Of a stretch of 64,000 bases of DNA, positions 1 through 10,360 are shown one piece after another. Numbering within the stretch: position 1 is the stretch's first letter; each line of letters starts with the position of its first letter. The position numbers were made by a program, and so were the translations under genes. This DNA is from Ceriagrion tenellum (lineage: Eukaryota > Arthropoda > Insecta > Odonata > Coenagrionidae), in contig OY720632.1 of assembly GCA_963169105.1 (NCBI GenBank), positions 53,167,136 to 53,231,135 on the forward strand, given 5' to 3'. The notes under the pieces are model-generated. The model made no database searches. It had not been told where the DNA came from and was given only the letters and a program-made list of their open reading frames with translations.

Positions 1-154
1 AAGAGTGGGTCTCGGCATGAAAGATTAGCCCGAAGCAAATCCAAGGGCTTAAGTTAACATCATCTTCAATTTAAATGCCCCGTTATCAACAAAGTGGCAA
101 TAGCTAACGTGCGTTGATCCAAATCTCTTCGCTCCCAATTAAAACCGCTCCAAC
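1..154 (+). other. Sequence upstream of candidate first exon
   Basis: Moderately AT-rich leader preceding the ATG at 155. It contains an upstream ATG at 75 and no clear TATA box. If the exon at 155-206 is real, the 3' part of this stretch would be its 5' UTR. I see no other support for a promoter here, and the window edge truncates the view. Confidence 0.3.
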
Positions 155-206
155 ATGGCTGCCGAGGAACCAATTAATTGGCGTATCTGTCAAGAATGCA
201 TCCAAG
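155..206 (+). CDS. Candidate initial coding exon, C-x2-C protein (partial)
   Basis: A short exon candidate opens with ATG in good context (CAACATGGCT) and ends at a consensus donor, CCAAG|GTAAGG, with GT at 207-208. The 17 codons plus one base read MAAEEPINWRICQECIQ, leaving phase 1. Immediately beyond the donor the sequence becomes a GA microsatellite, which is typical of intron rather than protein. Residues 12 and 15 form a Cys-x2-Cys knuckle preceded by Trp-Arg-Ile. That resembles the N-terminal zinc ligands of arthropod ZAD domains (zinc-finger-associated domain, usually C-R-x-C), but seventeen residues are too few to assign a family. No matching downstream exon was found on the + strand, so it would lie beyond an intron I cannot resolve. 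It could be a chance match. What is seen is the ATG, open frame and donor; the ZAD link is inference. Confidence 0.33.
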
Positions 207-750
207 GTAAGGATAGAGAGAGAGAGAGGGAAGGAAACGCAAATGTATGGCAAATGGTTGCCAAGTCAACCGCGCAGATGCTCTTCTACGTTTTCTTCTC
301 CGCGCCCCACCTCCACCCACCAACACACCCAATAGCCTAAACACAGCTCTTGGATGCAGAAGATGCGTCTGTAGGTGCGGGGAGAAGTAAGCGCGTCCCT
401 CCCCGCCCCCTTTTGGATGCCCTTTCTTCCCAGGCTCCTTCCCCACGGGCATTCCCGGACGCCATCGTAAAGCACGTGCGCACCGTGTCCCCCCACCCTC
501 TGCGGAGGCGACAGAGGGAGCGGATGCGCCCCGCCAGCACCGCGGGCTATGGCACGGCACACCGAACTCGCTGATACTCCTCGAAGATGGAGGAAGAGGC
601 GTGTCGGCCCCCGGGCCATCCGTCTCTGCCCGCTGAGAGTGACTCGAAAATATATATAACTCACCGTCGGGAGACCTCCACGCGGCCCGCAGTCAAGGGC
701 CCTTTCCCCACGAGCCGCCCGAGGGGAAGAAGGGCGAAGATTCATATTGC
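207..750. other. GC-rich CpG island with GA microsatellite
   Basis: The stretch is GC-rich and CpG-containing and begins with an (AG)7 run at 215-228. A CACGTG E-box lies near 475. A TATATATAA element sits at 651-659, and GCAGTC with its A at 691 is a poor initiator match at unfavourable spacing. Long open frames on both strands are low-complexity, and I do not consider them genes. The minus strand shows a donor (GACG|GTGAGT, GT at 663-664) that could close a 92-nt exon (665-756) opened by the acceptor at 757-758. Confidence 0.4.
610..654 (+). repeat. 45-bp dispersed repeat, copy 1
   Basis: Forty-five bases starting CCCGGGCCATCC and ending GAAAATATA recur at 1508-1552 with a single mismatch (G/T in the CTCTGCCC part). 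This copy sits in GC-rich DNA where the sequence fits its surroundings, so it is probably the source. It includes the left part of the TATATATAA run. Confidence 0.9.
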
Positions 751-796
751 CCTTACCTGTAAAGAAGCAGAAGGTAAAAGTGAATGAGAGAATGAA
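751..796 (-). promoter_or_regulatory. Candidate recursive splice site (ratchet point) 1
   Basis: Read on the minus strand, a polypyrimidine tract of roughly 35 nt ends in CTTCTTTACAG and is followed at once by GTAAGGG (junction between 757 and 756). A 3' splice site abutting a 5' splice site with no exon between them is the form of recursive splice sites described in long Drosophila introns. Alternatives are a true acceptor for a 92-nt exon (665-756) that ends at GACG|GTGAGT, or a real exon ending at this donor. What is seen is the signal; recursive use is inference. It shares its form and strand with the site at 57261. Confidence 0.45.
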
Positions 797-1022
797 ATAT
801 ATTCAGTGGTTCTCTTAACGAAGGCCTAGTGAATACCGGCACAACGGCACGGAAAATACTTCTCAATGCATGAATGGCGCAGAGGGGGTTAGTTCGCTGA
901 ACATTTTTTTACGCTTTAGAGTCCACAACAGCATAAAATTAAGAACTAAAATTGATAAACTATTTAAAAATGATGCATAGTGAACAAAAAGATAAATTTC
1001 AGCCAGGAATATTGTCTAGCTC
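797..1022. other. AT-rich spacer
   Basis: AT-rich sequence without recognisable genes or repeats; it leads into the first copy of the 165-bp repeat. Confidence 0.6.
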
Positions 1023-1187
1023 TTCATGCACATATTACCAGTTAAAATTTACTAACTAATTCATATTTCACTAATTGCAAGCATCATGTCATTTTTTGGC
1101 TAATGTGATATAAATAAGGACTAGCCATATGTCAGCGACTGAGCTTTTTTTAGTGTCATTTTATAATTCCAATCCAACCAAAAAATA
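1023..1187 (+). repeat. 165-bp direct repeat, copy 1
   Basis: Begins TTCATGCACATATTACCAG and ends near CCAACCAAAAAATA. It aligns without gaps to 1343-1507 (offset 320), with about 12 mismatches by eye, roughly 93% identity. Differences are spread over the second half. No coding capacity, terminal inverted repeats or target-site duplication were recognised. Confidence 0.93.
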
Positions 1188-1342
1188 TATATCCAAGCTA
1201 GGGTTGAAAACGTTTTTACGAGGACGTCCAAAATCCAAACATAATTGCTTTGCAATGAGGGCATTTAAATCAGTTCCTCCATCTCGGAAGTTCAACCAGT
1301 TTTTTGTATGGACGATCTATAAGAAACATATTAAAGACTAGT
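1188..1342. other. Unique segment between the direct repeats
   Basis: A 155-bp stretch separating the two repeat copies. It is slightly less AT-rich than the repeats, contains GAGGACGTCC, and lies inside an unremarkable 70-codon frame. No family is recognised. Confidence 0.5.
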
Positions 1343-1507
1343 TTCATGCACATATTACCAGTTAAAATTTACTAACTAATTCATATTTCACTAATTGCAA
1401 GCATTATGTGATTTTTTGGCTAATATGATATAAATAAGGACTAGCCATCTGTCAGCGGCTGAGCTTTATTTAGGACTATTTTATTATTCCAATCCAACCA
1501 TAAAATA
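1343..1507 (+). repeat. 165-bp direct repeat, copy 2
   Basis: Second copy of the repeat at 1023-1187, same orientation and no indels. Its right end directly abuts a transposed copy of the 45-bp GC-rich fragment (1508-1552), marking the far boundary of the rearrangement. Confidence 0.93.
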
Positions 1508-1552
1508 CCCGGGCCATCCGTCTCTTCCCGCTGAGAGTGACTCGAAAATATA
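1508..1552 (+). repeat. 45-bp dispersed repeat, copy 2 (transposed fragment)
   Basis: 44 of 45 bases match 610-654. Here the GC-rich fragment is isolated in AT-rich DNA, immediately after the second 165-bp repeat, as expected of a copied filler from a template-switch or repair event. Confidence 0.9.
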
Positions 1553-3655
1553 CTGAGGCTTTCCATCTCAGGTGGTTCTTCATGAGTTTAAATTATTGAC
1601 AGTTAATTTGGGAGATACTCAATAATTTAACAGCTAGTAGCAGAAAAATATAAGTTTTTTAGTATAATAAATATGCATAATTCCGTATTCTTTAACACAG
1701 GTATTCTGATACATTCCTCTTTGTCACTAAAAAATGACCTAAGGAACTTAAAACAACTCTTCTATTTTACCTTCCTTAGCATTAAAAGTATTTATGTGGA
1801 AGATGGTCCGCATGGGTTTCTCTTAGAGAACAGTAGAATCTCCCTACTAGAAAGCACCACGGTATTCATTCAAAATATAAACAGATACACTATATTTTCA
1901 TAATAAAACAGATATACTTGTGAAAATTCGACCACACGCGATTTGAACTAAAATATAAAGTTGTTTCCGTTCAGCAATATTCTATATGAAGAATGGTCAC
2001 TAGATATTGCATTTTACTTCTAATATGCGTAGAAGATCGATTTTTACCAAGATTCCAACCAACAATGGGAGACTGAACTAACTGTATAAAATATGGCACT
2101 CCATGACGTAATCAGTAAGAACAACAAAAGCATGGGGGCGTCATGAAGTGATGAAAACTTTTTATGATAATCAATGGGGATACGACATGGCAATAATTGG
2201 AAAAATGAGCCTAAGGTTAATAACGTAGGCAGAGTCCACCTGAGATAAAGAGCAAATACTATAAATATGAAACGAAGAGAAGACATAAAATTTGGTGTGG
2301 AGATCAATAGATATTAATTTACTAAGGAGGTGATAATTTAGATAGATAAAAGAGATAGACAGGAGAAATGTATGATATCGAGTCTCTATTGAACTCTGGA
2401 AGAAAACCCAGTCGACAAGGCAATTGCCTAAAAACCGAAAGATTTTGATATCTCCGAGACTGAATAAAGATCTTTCGAGTATCAGCTGAAGCAATATTGC
2501 ATAAATTATCGCTCATTTGATACACATTGCAAATTGGATCGAATGTGTTTCAGTACTAATATCGTCCCAATCAATCTCCAGGGGCACGTGCACGATCCGT
2601 AAACGCTCGTTACATGGCTTTATTCAAAATTAAATCCTCTCACATTCCTCCGGTTCTCACTGCAAGCGTGTGCAAGCGTACACCGGCGTATAATAAAGGC
2701 GTTCGCATGTTATTCCCCACGTGCGGAATACATTGACTGGAATTAGAATGTTATCACTTTAATCAATCTGGTGGAAATGGGATTCTTGAACACAAATGTG
2801 ACTTCACTGATATTCAAATTCACGCTCTACCCAAACAGTCAGATTAGACGCACGAAGCCAGTATGTTCGTCATATAAAGTGAACACGTAATGTGAACGAT
2901 TAACTCGTAATACTAGCAATAATGAACAGTTGCTCCACAGGTAACATGCCAATGCCAATTTATACCAAGTAGAGAATATTTGGAAACTTGTTGTGCTAAA
3001 ATATTGGTATTTGAAGGCACGACAATATACATCACCTTGACCTTGCAGTAATATATTATCAAGACAAACTGAGTTTTGTTACTAGTACCGAAAACAATAT
3101 AACATATAAAAGTCATATGTGCGTACTATCTTATAGGGTGGTAATTCTTTCAGATGTCATCAGCAAATTATATGTAAAGAGTCAAATTAAATATATTTCT
3201 CGTGACAGGAAATACAATTGATTGATGTATTTATGGACAACAAATAGCTAAATTTATGTTGAAAGAATAAGTTCATTGAGAGGAGAGAAGGGAATGATCA
3301 GCCGATGACCGATTTTCGTCTTCCATCAGTGCCAGAAATACACCCAAAACCAAGCGCGAATTGTATTATCCGAGCATTCGTTCCAACGGCACGCGGCAAT
3401 CGATAAATATTCGTGGAAAGGCAGTGACTCCTCGTTATTAAGACATAAAAGCTCGCCATACTCATTAAAATCCCATTCAAACCGCCTCATTCATTATTCA
3501 TTCCCCCGGTATCACTCAGTAAAAATCTCGGCACTATAAAAACATTTTATCTAGCGTGGTGTGGGGAGAGGGAATGCGAAGAAACAAAACAAGCGCGCGA
3601 AACAAGACGTCAAACTCGTAAAAAAATCCATAAAAGTCATCTTAGAATAACAAGA
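1553..3655. other. AT-rich spacer
   Basis: About 2.1 kb of AT-rich DNA. Short frames at 1673-1903 (+) and 2044-2525 (-) have no recognisable similarity. Around 2585 lies the palindromic E-box GCACGTGC, and at about 2661-2685 an imperfect doublet of GCAAGCGT. TCACTCAGTAA near 3514 and TATAAAAA at 3535-3542 are promoter-like words in the wrong order for a core promoter. I see no gene. Confidence 0.6.
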
Positions 3656-3659
3656 CGCG

Positions 3660-4700
3660 CTATAAAGTGTCTTTTAAAGGAAGTGGCCGGGAAGGGAGGG
3701 AGGACTGGTGAGGAAGGGAGGGGCTTGAGCGGGACAGCCTCAACCATTGCATCAAAGTTTATGTCCCCACGGCGGACTTCACACGCGTGGCAGAATAAGG
3801 CGATCGAGAGGACGCGAGGGGGGGACGGGAAGTGGGAATAGAGTGAGTTTGTGCGTCAGTGGTCGCGTCTCCGTGTGGCCCTCGCTTGTGAGTTGGTAAT
3901 GTCGAAGCCGTGCAGAGTTGGAGGGAGAGAGGTAACACGGGAGTGGGGATTAGAGGTAGAGGGGAGTGAGGGGAAAGAGAGAGAGGTGGAGGGGAGAGGG
4001 AGGAGGATAACGGCAGGACTTTTACGAGCGCCGTAAGTGGCGGGGAGAGATGGGGACATAAAATTACCGAAGGCACGCGCAACACGCCACCGGCCGGTCG
4101 GTCGGCGTGAGAGGGCTCTCGCGGAGACACCGACTTGGGAAGGGCGGAAAAGGGAGGAGGAGGGGAGGAAGCAATTGGGAAGGAGGAGTGGAAAGAAGAG
4201 AGAAGAAGGAAAGTGCTCGGAAAGAAGGAGATGAGAGAGAATGAACGGGGTGGATGGGCGGTACAGGCGGCAGAGTGGGGAGAACTGCGGGGACCGCTGA
4301 GTGACTCGTCAAATGGGACGCCTATGGAGGACTTCGAACGCGAACGAGGGATAAAAGGCACTGAGAGAGGGGGAAAGGAGAGAGAGAAGGGTTGAAAGGG
4401 GTGGTGGAGGTGCGTGGGCGGGTTCTTTCAGGTGGGGGTTGGGGTGGAGAGGCGAGGGAAGGGGGAGTTCCCGACGATGCGAAAAGGAGAAGCAGTCCGG
4501 GGGTGGCTCGGGTCGTGCACGCATGCACACTGTGCATGCAGAAAGACGCACGCACACTGGAGAGTAGGTTGGGTTGCGGGGATAGCAGGGACAGCCGCAG
4601 AGGGCGGGGGGGGGAGGAGGGCGAGCGAGCGACGGAGGCGAAGGGACGGGCCATCAAATCGTCGCTTTACTGCCGTGAAAACGGGCGAATGACGTGAGGA
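3660..4700. other. Purine-rich (G+A on + strand) GC island
   Basis: Long runs of GAGG/GGGA with scarce C, including G9 at 4606-4614 and the motif CGGCCGGTCGGTCGG near 4090. Open frames up to 200 codons on the minus strand are Ser/Pro/Leu-rich and arise because that strand is pyrimidine-rich and cannot form stops. The + strand frames are Gly/Arg/Glu-rich mirrors of them. Possible roles (GAGA-factor binding, triplex or R-loop formation) are inference only. Confidence 0.6.
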
Positions 4701-4859
4701 GAGTGCACATCGGGTGGTTTTCTTCCGTTTCATTTTGAGATTGCGCGCACGTGTGGCGGAGGATGGGATTCGTAAAGAAGGAGTAGCATCTTCAAGCGGC
4801 TACCTGTGAAGGATACTTCTTGGCACTAGAGCGATTCAAACAAGCTATGTATAAACATA

Positions 4860-4880
4860 TATCGATCGAGATTATCGATA
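4860..4880. promoter_or_regulatory. Paired DRE/BEAF-like motifs (TATCGAT ... TATCGATA)
   Basis: TATCGAT at 4860-4866 and a perfect palindromic TATCGATA at 4873-4880 lie 13 bp apart, just outside the right edge of the purine island. TATCGATA is the DNA-replication-related element bound in Drosophila by DREF, and CGATA doublets by BEAF-32. Binding in this organism is unknown. Confidence 0.35.
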
Positions 4881-4889
4881 AATGTGCTA

Positions 4890-6690
4890 CTGATTTGTAC
4901 ATTCCTTTCCAATTCCTTATTGTATTTCTTGCGCGCTACAATGAAAGCAGTAGAGAACGCACGCTGCTAAAACGCTCTCTCTATAAATGAAGAAAGGATT
5001 TAAGTCGAGGGGAAAATTAGCGAAAATATGGATGGGTTAAAGATTAACATCTCTTCATAATGATGATCAAAATACTAAACTAGAAAAATAAAATTGATAA
5101 CAAATTATAATTGATGTATAATGTATAAAGTGATCGTGTATAAACAAAAAGCCCACTTTCAATAATGGACTTGAAGACAAACAAATTACACTGTATCTAT
5201 TAGATAAAGTGACCATAGGATATTGTCTAGATGCTAAATGCAAAGCAGAAGGAAATGATGAAATATAGTAACTAATAAATCCAGATTATTGGTAGATTTT
5301 TACAACAAGGGAGTAAAAGAAAATAGAAATTCAACGAAAATAGCGAGCTATTGCATTGCTATAGCAGTACATTTTAAATGTGTGATTTATTGCCAAAACA
5401 TATGCTCTTAAGTCATATTTATGGTATTCTCACGTGCATCAAAATTATAAAGCCAATGAATTTCCTTTCCGTGGACGGCAAACCGCGCACGAGACTCCAG
5501 GCCTATTCTAAAATAATAATAATAAAATTCTCACTGGAGGAGTTGACAAAGCTCTCGGTAACGGAAAGCGCTATAAAATTTATGGCTCGCAATTCATCTA
5601 TCTCGCGAGCACATAACAACGGGCCTTTAATCCTCACTGACTGAAAAGCGGGTAACAACGCTGTGACCCGCCGCTTCGGTGAGTCTGGACGAGGCAAGGC
5701 CGTTGAAGATGCTCGTGTATAGCTGAAAGGGAGGGTCAACAAATCATCCCTGTCAACCGACTTGGTCTTCCGGGCACCCTACGCTAGTCCAATCAAACGT
5801 ATTTTAATATTCTGGTCGATTAACTATGATGGATTTCTATTACTTCACATGCAAGCCTGCGAGAAGTATCTGTCATAAACTTAAAAATGTTTAGAATACA
5901 TTAACAAATAAAAATCAGGCAAGCTGCAGAAGTAATAAGCTGCAAAAAAGAACAGAACACAAATTAATCACTCACATTTTATCATGACATTTTGACAAAA
6001 TAGTTGCAACAGTTTAGGTTTCTTTGATGGATAACTGTGGGGAAAGCATGATTCAAGGGTGTAAAGGAAGGGAATAAAAAGATTGCCACCTGATTTCTTC
6101 GACAATCCGGAACAAGATCTAACAAGTCTAAAATTCAATAAATTTGATATATTATGGAAAATCCTAAAATTTAATACCAATAGAACCAAATAAGTTCCAT
6201 GATCAATCTACATTTCCAGCGGCAAAAACCTGCATTTCCATTGATGAAAGTAATTTAGTACGCATACGAAAACTACAAGTAGTTCACACATCGCCTGTCA
6301 TTTTTCGTGCAAGCAATTGCATATACATTTACAATGATGAGGCGATCTGAATTGTACCGATGCATCAGTATTGTTTTTGGGATACAAAGCACTGTCATGG
6401 ACCCCATGTAGTCAGCCATTACGCTTTGAAAGAAAACTAAAAATGCAATGCGCCGATAACCACCTGACAGACCGAGTGACTTGGGAGTTTGGAATTCTAT
6501 AATTGATCTCACTTTTTTATTCCGTCGTACAATAAGGGATCAAAGTACATTGAAATAAGCTTACCAAAAGCAAAGAAATAGACAATATTCAACAGAGAAA
6601 TAAACAATATTAAGAACAAAAAAAACGGAAATTGGCCTAAAATTGTAATTAAGCCAACTGATGAAAGCAATATCAGCAGAGAGTTGAAGT
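4890..6690. other. AT-rich spacer with a slightly GC-richer patch at 5460-5790
   Basis: Mostly AT-rich. The patch at 5460-5790 contains TATAAAAT at 5572 without a matching initiator, and an inverted pair GCGGGT (5648-5653) / ACCCGC (5666-5671). The minus-strand frames at 5968-6189 and 6273-6512 are short and unrecognised. Confidence 0.55.
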
Positions 6691-7770
6691 TTAGATTACG
6701 AAGAGAAAGAAATAGACAGGAAAAGAGCAAAGGAAGAGCACACGAGCCACCCGTAATTCAACGCTGGAAAAAAAATAATTATGGAACGGGCTCAAATAAA
6801 CGAACAGAATGGGAAAGGGGTAGAGACGCAGAATTGAGTGAGAGCTTGGGAGGCACGGAAGAGGGGTGGGTAGGGGAACGATTTTTTGTGTGCGAGATGA
6901 ATAACAAAAGAACGGCGAGAGAGAAAGGGAAAAAAGGGAGGGCGGGGTAATCCCAGCCGTAGTCAATCGCCCAACCCTTTACACCACCCCCTACAATCCT
7001 CATTTTGCCAAACCACCCCCGAACTCCCTCCCCTCACCCTTTGCACTGCTCGCTTGACCACCCGGGAGGGGAGAGTCGGGGAGAGAGAGGGAGAGGAGAG
7101 AGGAAAAGGTGAAAAGGAGGGACAGGGGAGGAAGGCGGGTGGGCGTAAGGAAGAGTGAGGTATGGTACTTGGCAGTGGGGGAGGGGGAGTGACAAGGAGT
7201 TGCGGGCATAAAAAGCGCACTCATATGCGCAAGGCGCCTACGCAGCTCTGCGTGGGGTGGAGCGGGGGTTTGGGTGAATGTCGGAACACACGCATCCCCT
7301 TCACGCTCACCACCAGCATAAGCCACCCCGCCGAGAAAGGTGCTCCCGCAAGTATTGAACATGGTCCCATTGGGCGCCCATGACAAATGGACGGGGGATA
7401 GATTAGAGGGGGACTAAAGGGGGTTGGTCGGAGGAAGAGGGTGGGTGGGTCGCGACAGAGCGCGGGCTGGATCAAGGGATAGGTTCCAGTGTGTGCCTCG
7501 GCGCCAAATCACGAAGGGTCCTTTCAAATGTCACGGCGACGGCAGGGGGAAGGGAAAGTGGGGCGGGTAAGGGGGAGATGAAAGGGAAGAGAGTGGCGGA
7601 GGGGAGTCGCGGGTCGAGGCAGAGGCATTTCCGAGCAAAGCGACGGCGCTCTCCATTACGGCCGCGCCTCGAATTGCCTTTGACGCCGTCAATATGGCGG
7701 AGGGCAGGAATGATCCCTCGTTGTTTTTTCTTTGTGCCCTTTGAATACGACGGCACAACCAATGACATTC
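6690..7770. other. Purine-rich GC island (two blocks)
   Basis: G+A-rich blocks at about 6800-6950 and 7060-7640, separated by a C-rich segment near 6960-7050. Frames of 70-154 codons here are composition-driven. The right margin (7640-7770) is balanced in composition and CpG-containing. No gene is called. Confidence 0.55.
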
Positions 7771-8520
7771 GTCTCCTAAGAAATGGAGGAACAAAAGCTG
7801 TGGCACACTCGTATTGTTCCTCGTGGTTGCCGAGCCAGAGACAATACCTAGTTGACTATATGTCTCGTGATCACAGGACTGGAATGACTTCCGCGTTTTT
7901 AAGGTGGCCATATCCACTAGCTTTATCTTTAAACCACATATACAGTATTACATAATTAAAATTAATACTAACGATTGCTTTCAACATATTAGAAAGAGAT
8001 CAAAACCACAGAGTAACATAGAATGCGCAAAGAGTTATATCCTATGGTATATTAAAATGGAGAACTCTATTCTTCGTGTCAAAGGAAATACCAATAATAT
8101 TTAGGCTACTGGCGTATGCACGTGGGAAAATATATTTTTTCCATCCTATCTCATCATCTCATCCAATTTCATTTTAAGAATAGTATATACCTCCACTGCC
8201 AAGCACCATATTATTTTTAGGCATGTATAAAATGAGATAGGATCAGAATGGTAGCAGATAGCAGGTAGCAGTGCATTCCTATCTCTACCGATAATCTCCA
8301 CATGACTCATTCCATTTTCAACTTAAGAATTTTTGAGTTCGGTTGGCTTACTTTTAATTCTGAAAATTATTTTTACCGAAGATCTGTCTAGCATTAAAAG
8401 TAAATTTTAAGTTTTTCAAGGCTTAAGCAAATGACATATCTGTGATGGCAAGTTTTACACATAAAATATGCTCAGCTCTGAAGTAAACGACACACTCATG
8501 AAGCACGTACACCTTTGAGC
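7771..8520. other. AT-rich spacer containing an inverted repeat
   Basis: AT-rich. It carries a 12-bp perfect inverted repeat (8143-8154 / 8232-8243), with loosely related TCCTATCTC and TTTTAAGAAT words repeated at 8140-8180 and 8275-8330, suggesting a decayed foldback element. No ORF of note. Confidence 0.5.
8143..8243. repeat. Inverted repeat, 12-bp perfect arms, 77-bp spacer
   Basis: ATCCTATCTCAT (8143-8154) is the reverse complement of ATGAGATAGGAT (8232-8243). Both lie in AT-rich DNA. Degenerate neighbours extend the similarity slightly. It is compatible with the remnant of a MITE or with chance pairing in AT-rich sequence. Confidence 0.5.
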
Positions 8521-9650
8521 TAAAAAGGTTCCGAACCAACCTTTCCCCTACTACTTACTCTACCCTCGACCCCAAGTGTAAAACTTCCCCAGCAAACCGT
8601 GTACAATCCTCTTCTCCAGAGCAGCGTCGTAAAAGAGCTAATGACGTTATAACTGTCATAGTATGCGGGATAAATGAGGCAGGCGGGAGACGAACATCAG
8701 CCCGGCGGATGCTATCAGTCGATACACATGCGTGACTGACATCTCAAAAGCCAGAGGCACGTCGGTTCGATACGATAGCATTTCTGTAGCTGCGGTAAAT
8801 TTGGAAGCAAGAGGGGGGGGCGGGGATGGCAGAATCGGGAGGCGGGTTGGATTCAAAAGGGGTGGCAGGAAGGAGGGTTTGCGAAGCCGTGGTGGGGGCC
8901 ATCGGGCGCGGCGGAGCGAGAAGAGGCAGCGGAAAGGTAGGGCGGTGGAGGCGAGAGAGGTGGGAGAGGAGGGGAGAAGCTGGGGGCAGGAGTGTTTTTG
9001 GAGGAAGTCGTGGGGAAAGCGTAGGTGTTGGCGGGGGGGGGGGGGGAGAAGGACGGGCGTCTGAACAGGGGGTAGAGTGGGGTGGGCAAAATGGAGGTTT
9101 TTCGGGGGGCGTAAGGGGAAAACGCGCGGCCCAGTGGCACGGCGAGGGATGGAAAAGCCAGGCTGCTGCCGTGGAGAGATATATCTAACCGCCATCTAAT
9201 TACGCAGGCTGTAAAACCCCATGTGAATTACGCCCGAACTGGAGGTGGAGAGGGAATCAGAGGAGGGAGGTCGGTCTGGGCGGGGGTTTGTGATGAGGCG
9301 GAGAAGGGGAGGTTTTAGGAGGGTGGATGGAGGTGATGGGAAGGGAAGCGAAGAGAAAGGGGGAGGTAGGGAATGAATGGGAGAGGGAATGAGGGATTGA
9401 GAAGAATGGAGGGGCATTGGCGAAAGTGAGTGGGGGTGGAGAGAGGGAGGCGGGAAAGGGTGAGGAGGCAAATAAGTATCCAATTCTGGCGGGAGGACGT
9501 TGGAGGAGAAGAGAAGAGGGAGGTGGAGAGAGAGAGGCGTGGGAAGGTGGAGGGAATAAATGAGGACAGAGAAAGGGAATGAGAGGGAAGAGAGGAGGAG
9601 ACGGTGAAAGGAGATCCAAAGCAGGGGAATCGCAAGGATTACGTTTAAGG
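8521..9650. other. Purine-rich GC island with the window's longest G-run
   Basis: From about 8800 to 9640 the + strand is overwhelmingly G and A. It includes G14 at 9033-9046 and dense GGAGG/GGGA repeats. Minus-strand frames of 95-179 codons are Pro/Ser-rich artefacts. The left shoulder (8521-8790) is balanced in composition. Confidence 0.6.
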
Positions 9651-10360
9651 GATAGGAGCTGAGGATTTATTCGCGGGGTGGGCTAACGGAGGACTATGAT
9701 GAGAAACATTTTTGTTTTCCTGGATTCCACCGTTTGGAAATTAACATTAGCTGTAAAAAGAGACATACACCATTGAAGAGGATTATTTTCTAATGCGACT
9801 TCAAGGTAAGTGTCTCCTCACATCGTAATATGTCTTTACACGGAAGGTCACGAAATAAAAATTACTTTCACAAGTTGAGCAGCCAAATCAAATTTCATCA
9901 CTGTAGTTTCGCAAACAAATTTGAGAAATCGCCATCGAGAAAAAAACGTCAAAATCAAAAATTAAATTACAAGTCAAATAATCTTATGGTAATATGCAAC
10001 TTGAAATGCAATGGATTTATTCCACTGATGAATTAAGTGGTTTTAATTGGTATATAAAGCCTTAATATCATCCTCTATCAACAGTTTAATGCGATTGCAT
10101 TAGAATTGAATGTAATTATCTTACCTTTTATATTTAGCTGCGAAGAAAGTAAAGGTATACACTTCCCACAAGTTCAAAGTATAGTTGTACTTGAACTTGT
10201 AAAAAGGAAATTACCAAGGTAATATAGTGAATGAGTTTGAGGAAAAGTAATTTCTAATAGTCGAGAAAATTTTTATATTACCATCACAACAGAAATATCA
10301 AAGGTCAGCAGTGTACTACTGAGTTATGACTACGGTAATCAAGGGGCTTGAGGTTTTTAC
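9651..10360. other. AT-rich spacer with a hairpin
   Basis: AT-rich. At 9793-9805 a minimal ATG CGA CTT CAA G is followed by a perfect donor GTAAGT; it could be a tiny first exon but has no other support. A 13-bp hairpin lies at 10168-10200. Confidence 0.45.
10168..10200. repeat. Hairpin, 13-bp stem with one bulge
   Basis: The arms at 10168-10181 and 10188-10200 are complementary over 13 bp with one extra A in the left arm, closed by a 6-nt loop. The half-site AGTTCA/TGAACT occurs in inverted orientation, so it could equally be a dimeric protein-binding palindrome. It is too short for an insect pre-miRNA stem. Confidence 0.6.

Noticed and set aside
651..695. TATATATAA with GCAGTC as a + promoter
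   Set aside because: The spacing from the box to the A at 691 is 36-40 bp, and the initiator match is partial.
266..745. 159-codon minus-strand frame near the left edge
   Set aside because: GC-rich composition, Arg/Gly-rich without motifs; it also reads through the better-supported donor at 663-664.
3510..3545. TCACTCAGTAA and TATAAAAA as a core promoter
   Set aside because: The initiator word lies upstream of the TATA box, and no initiator lies 25-35 bp downstream.
9793..9810. ATG CGA CTT CAA G followed by GTAAGT as a tiny first exon
   Set aside because: Four codons and a donor occur by chance at this window size; no promoter or leader support.
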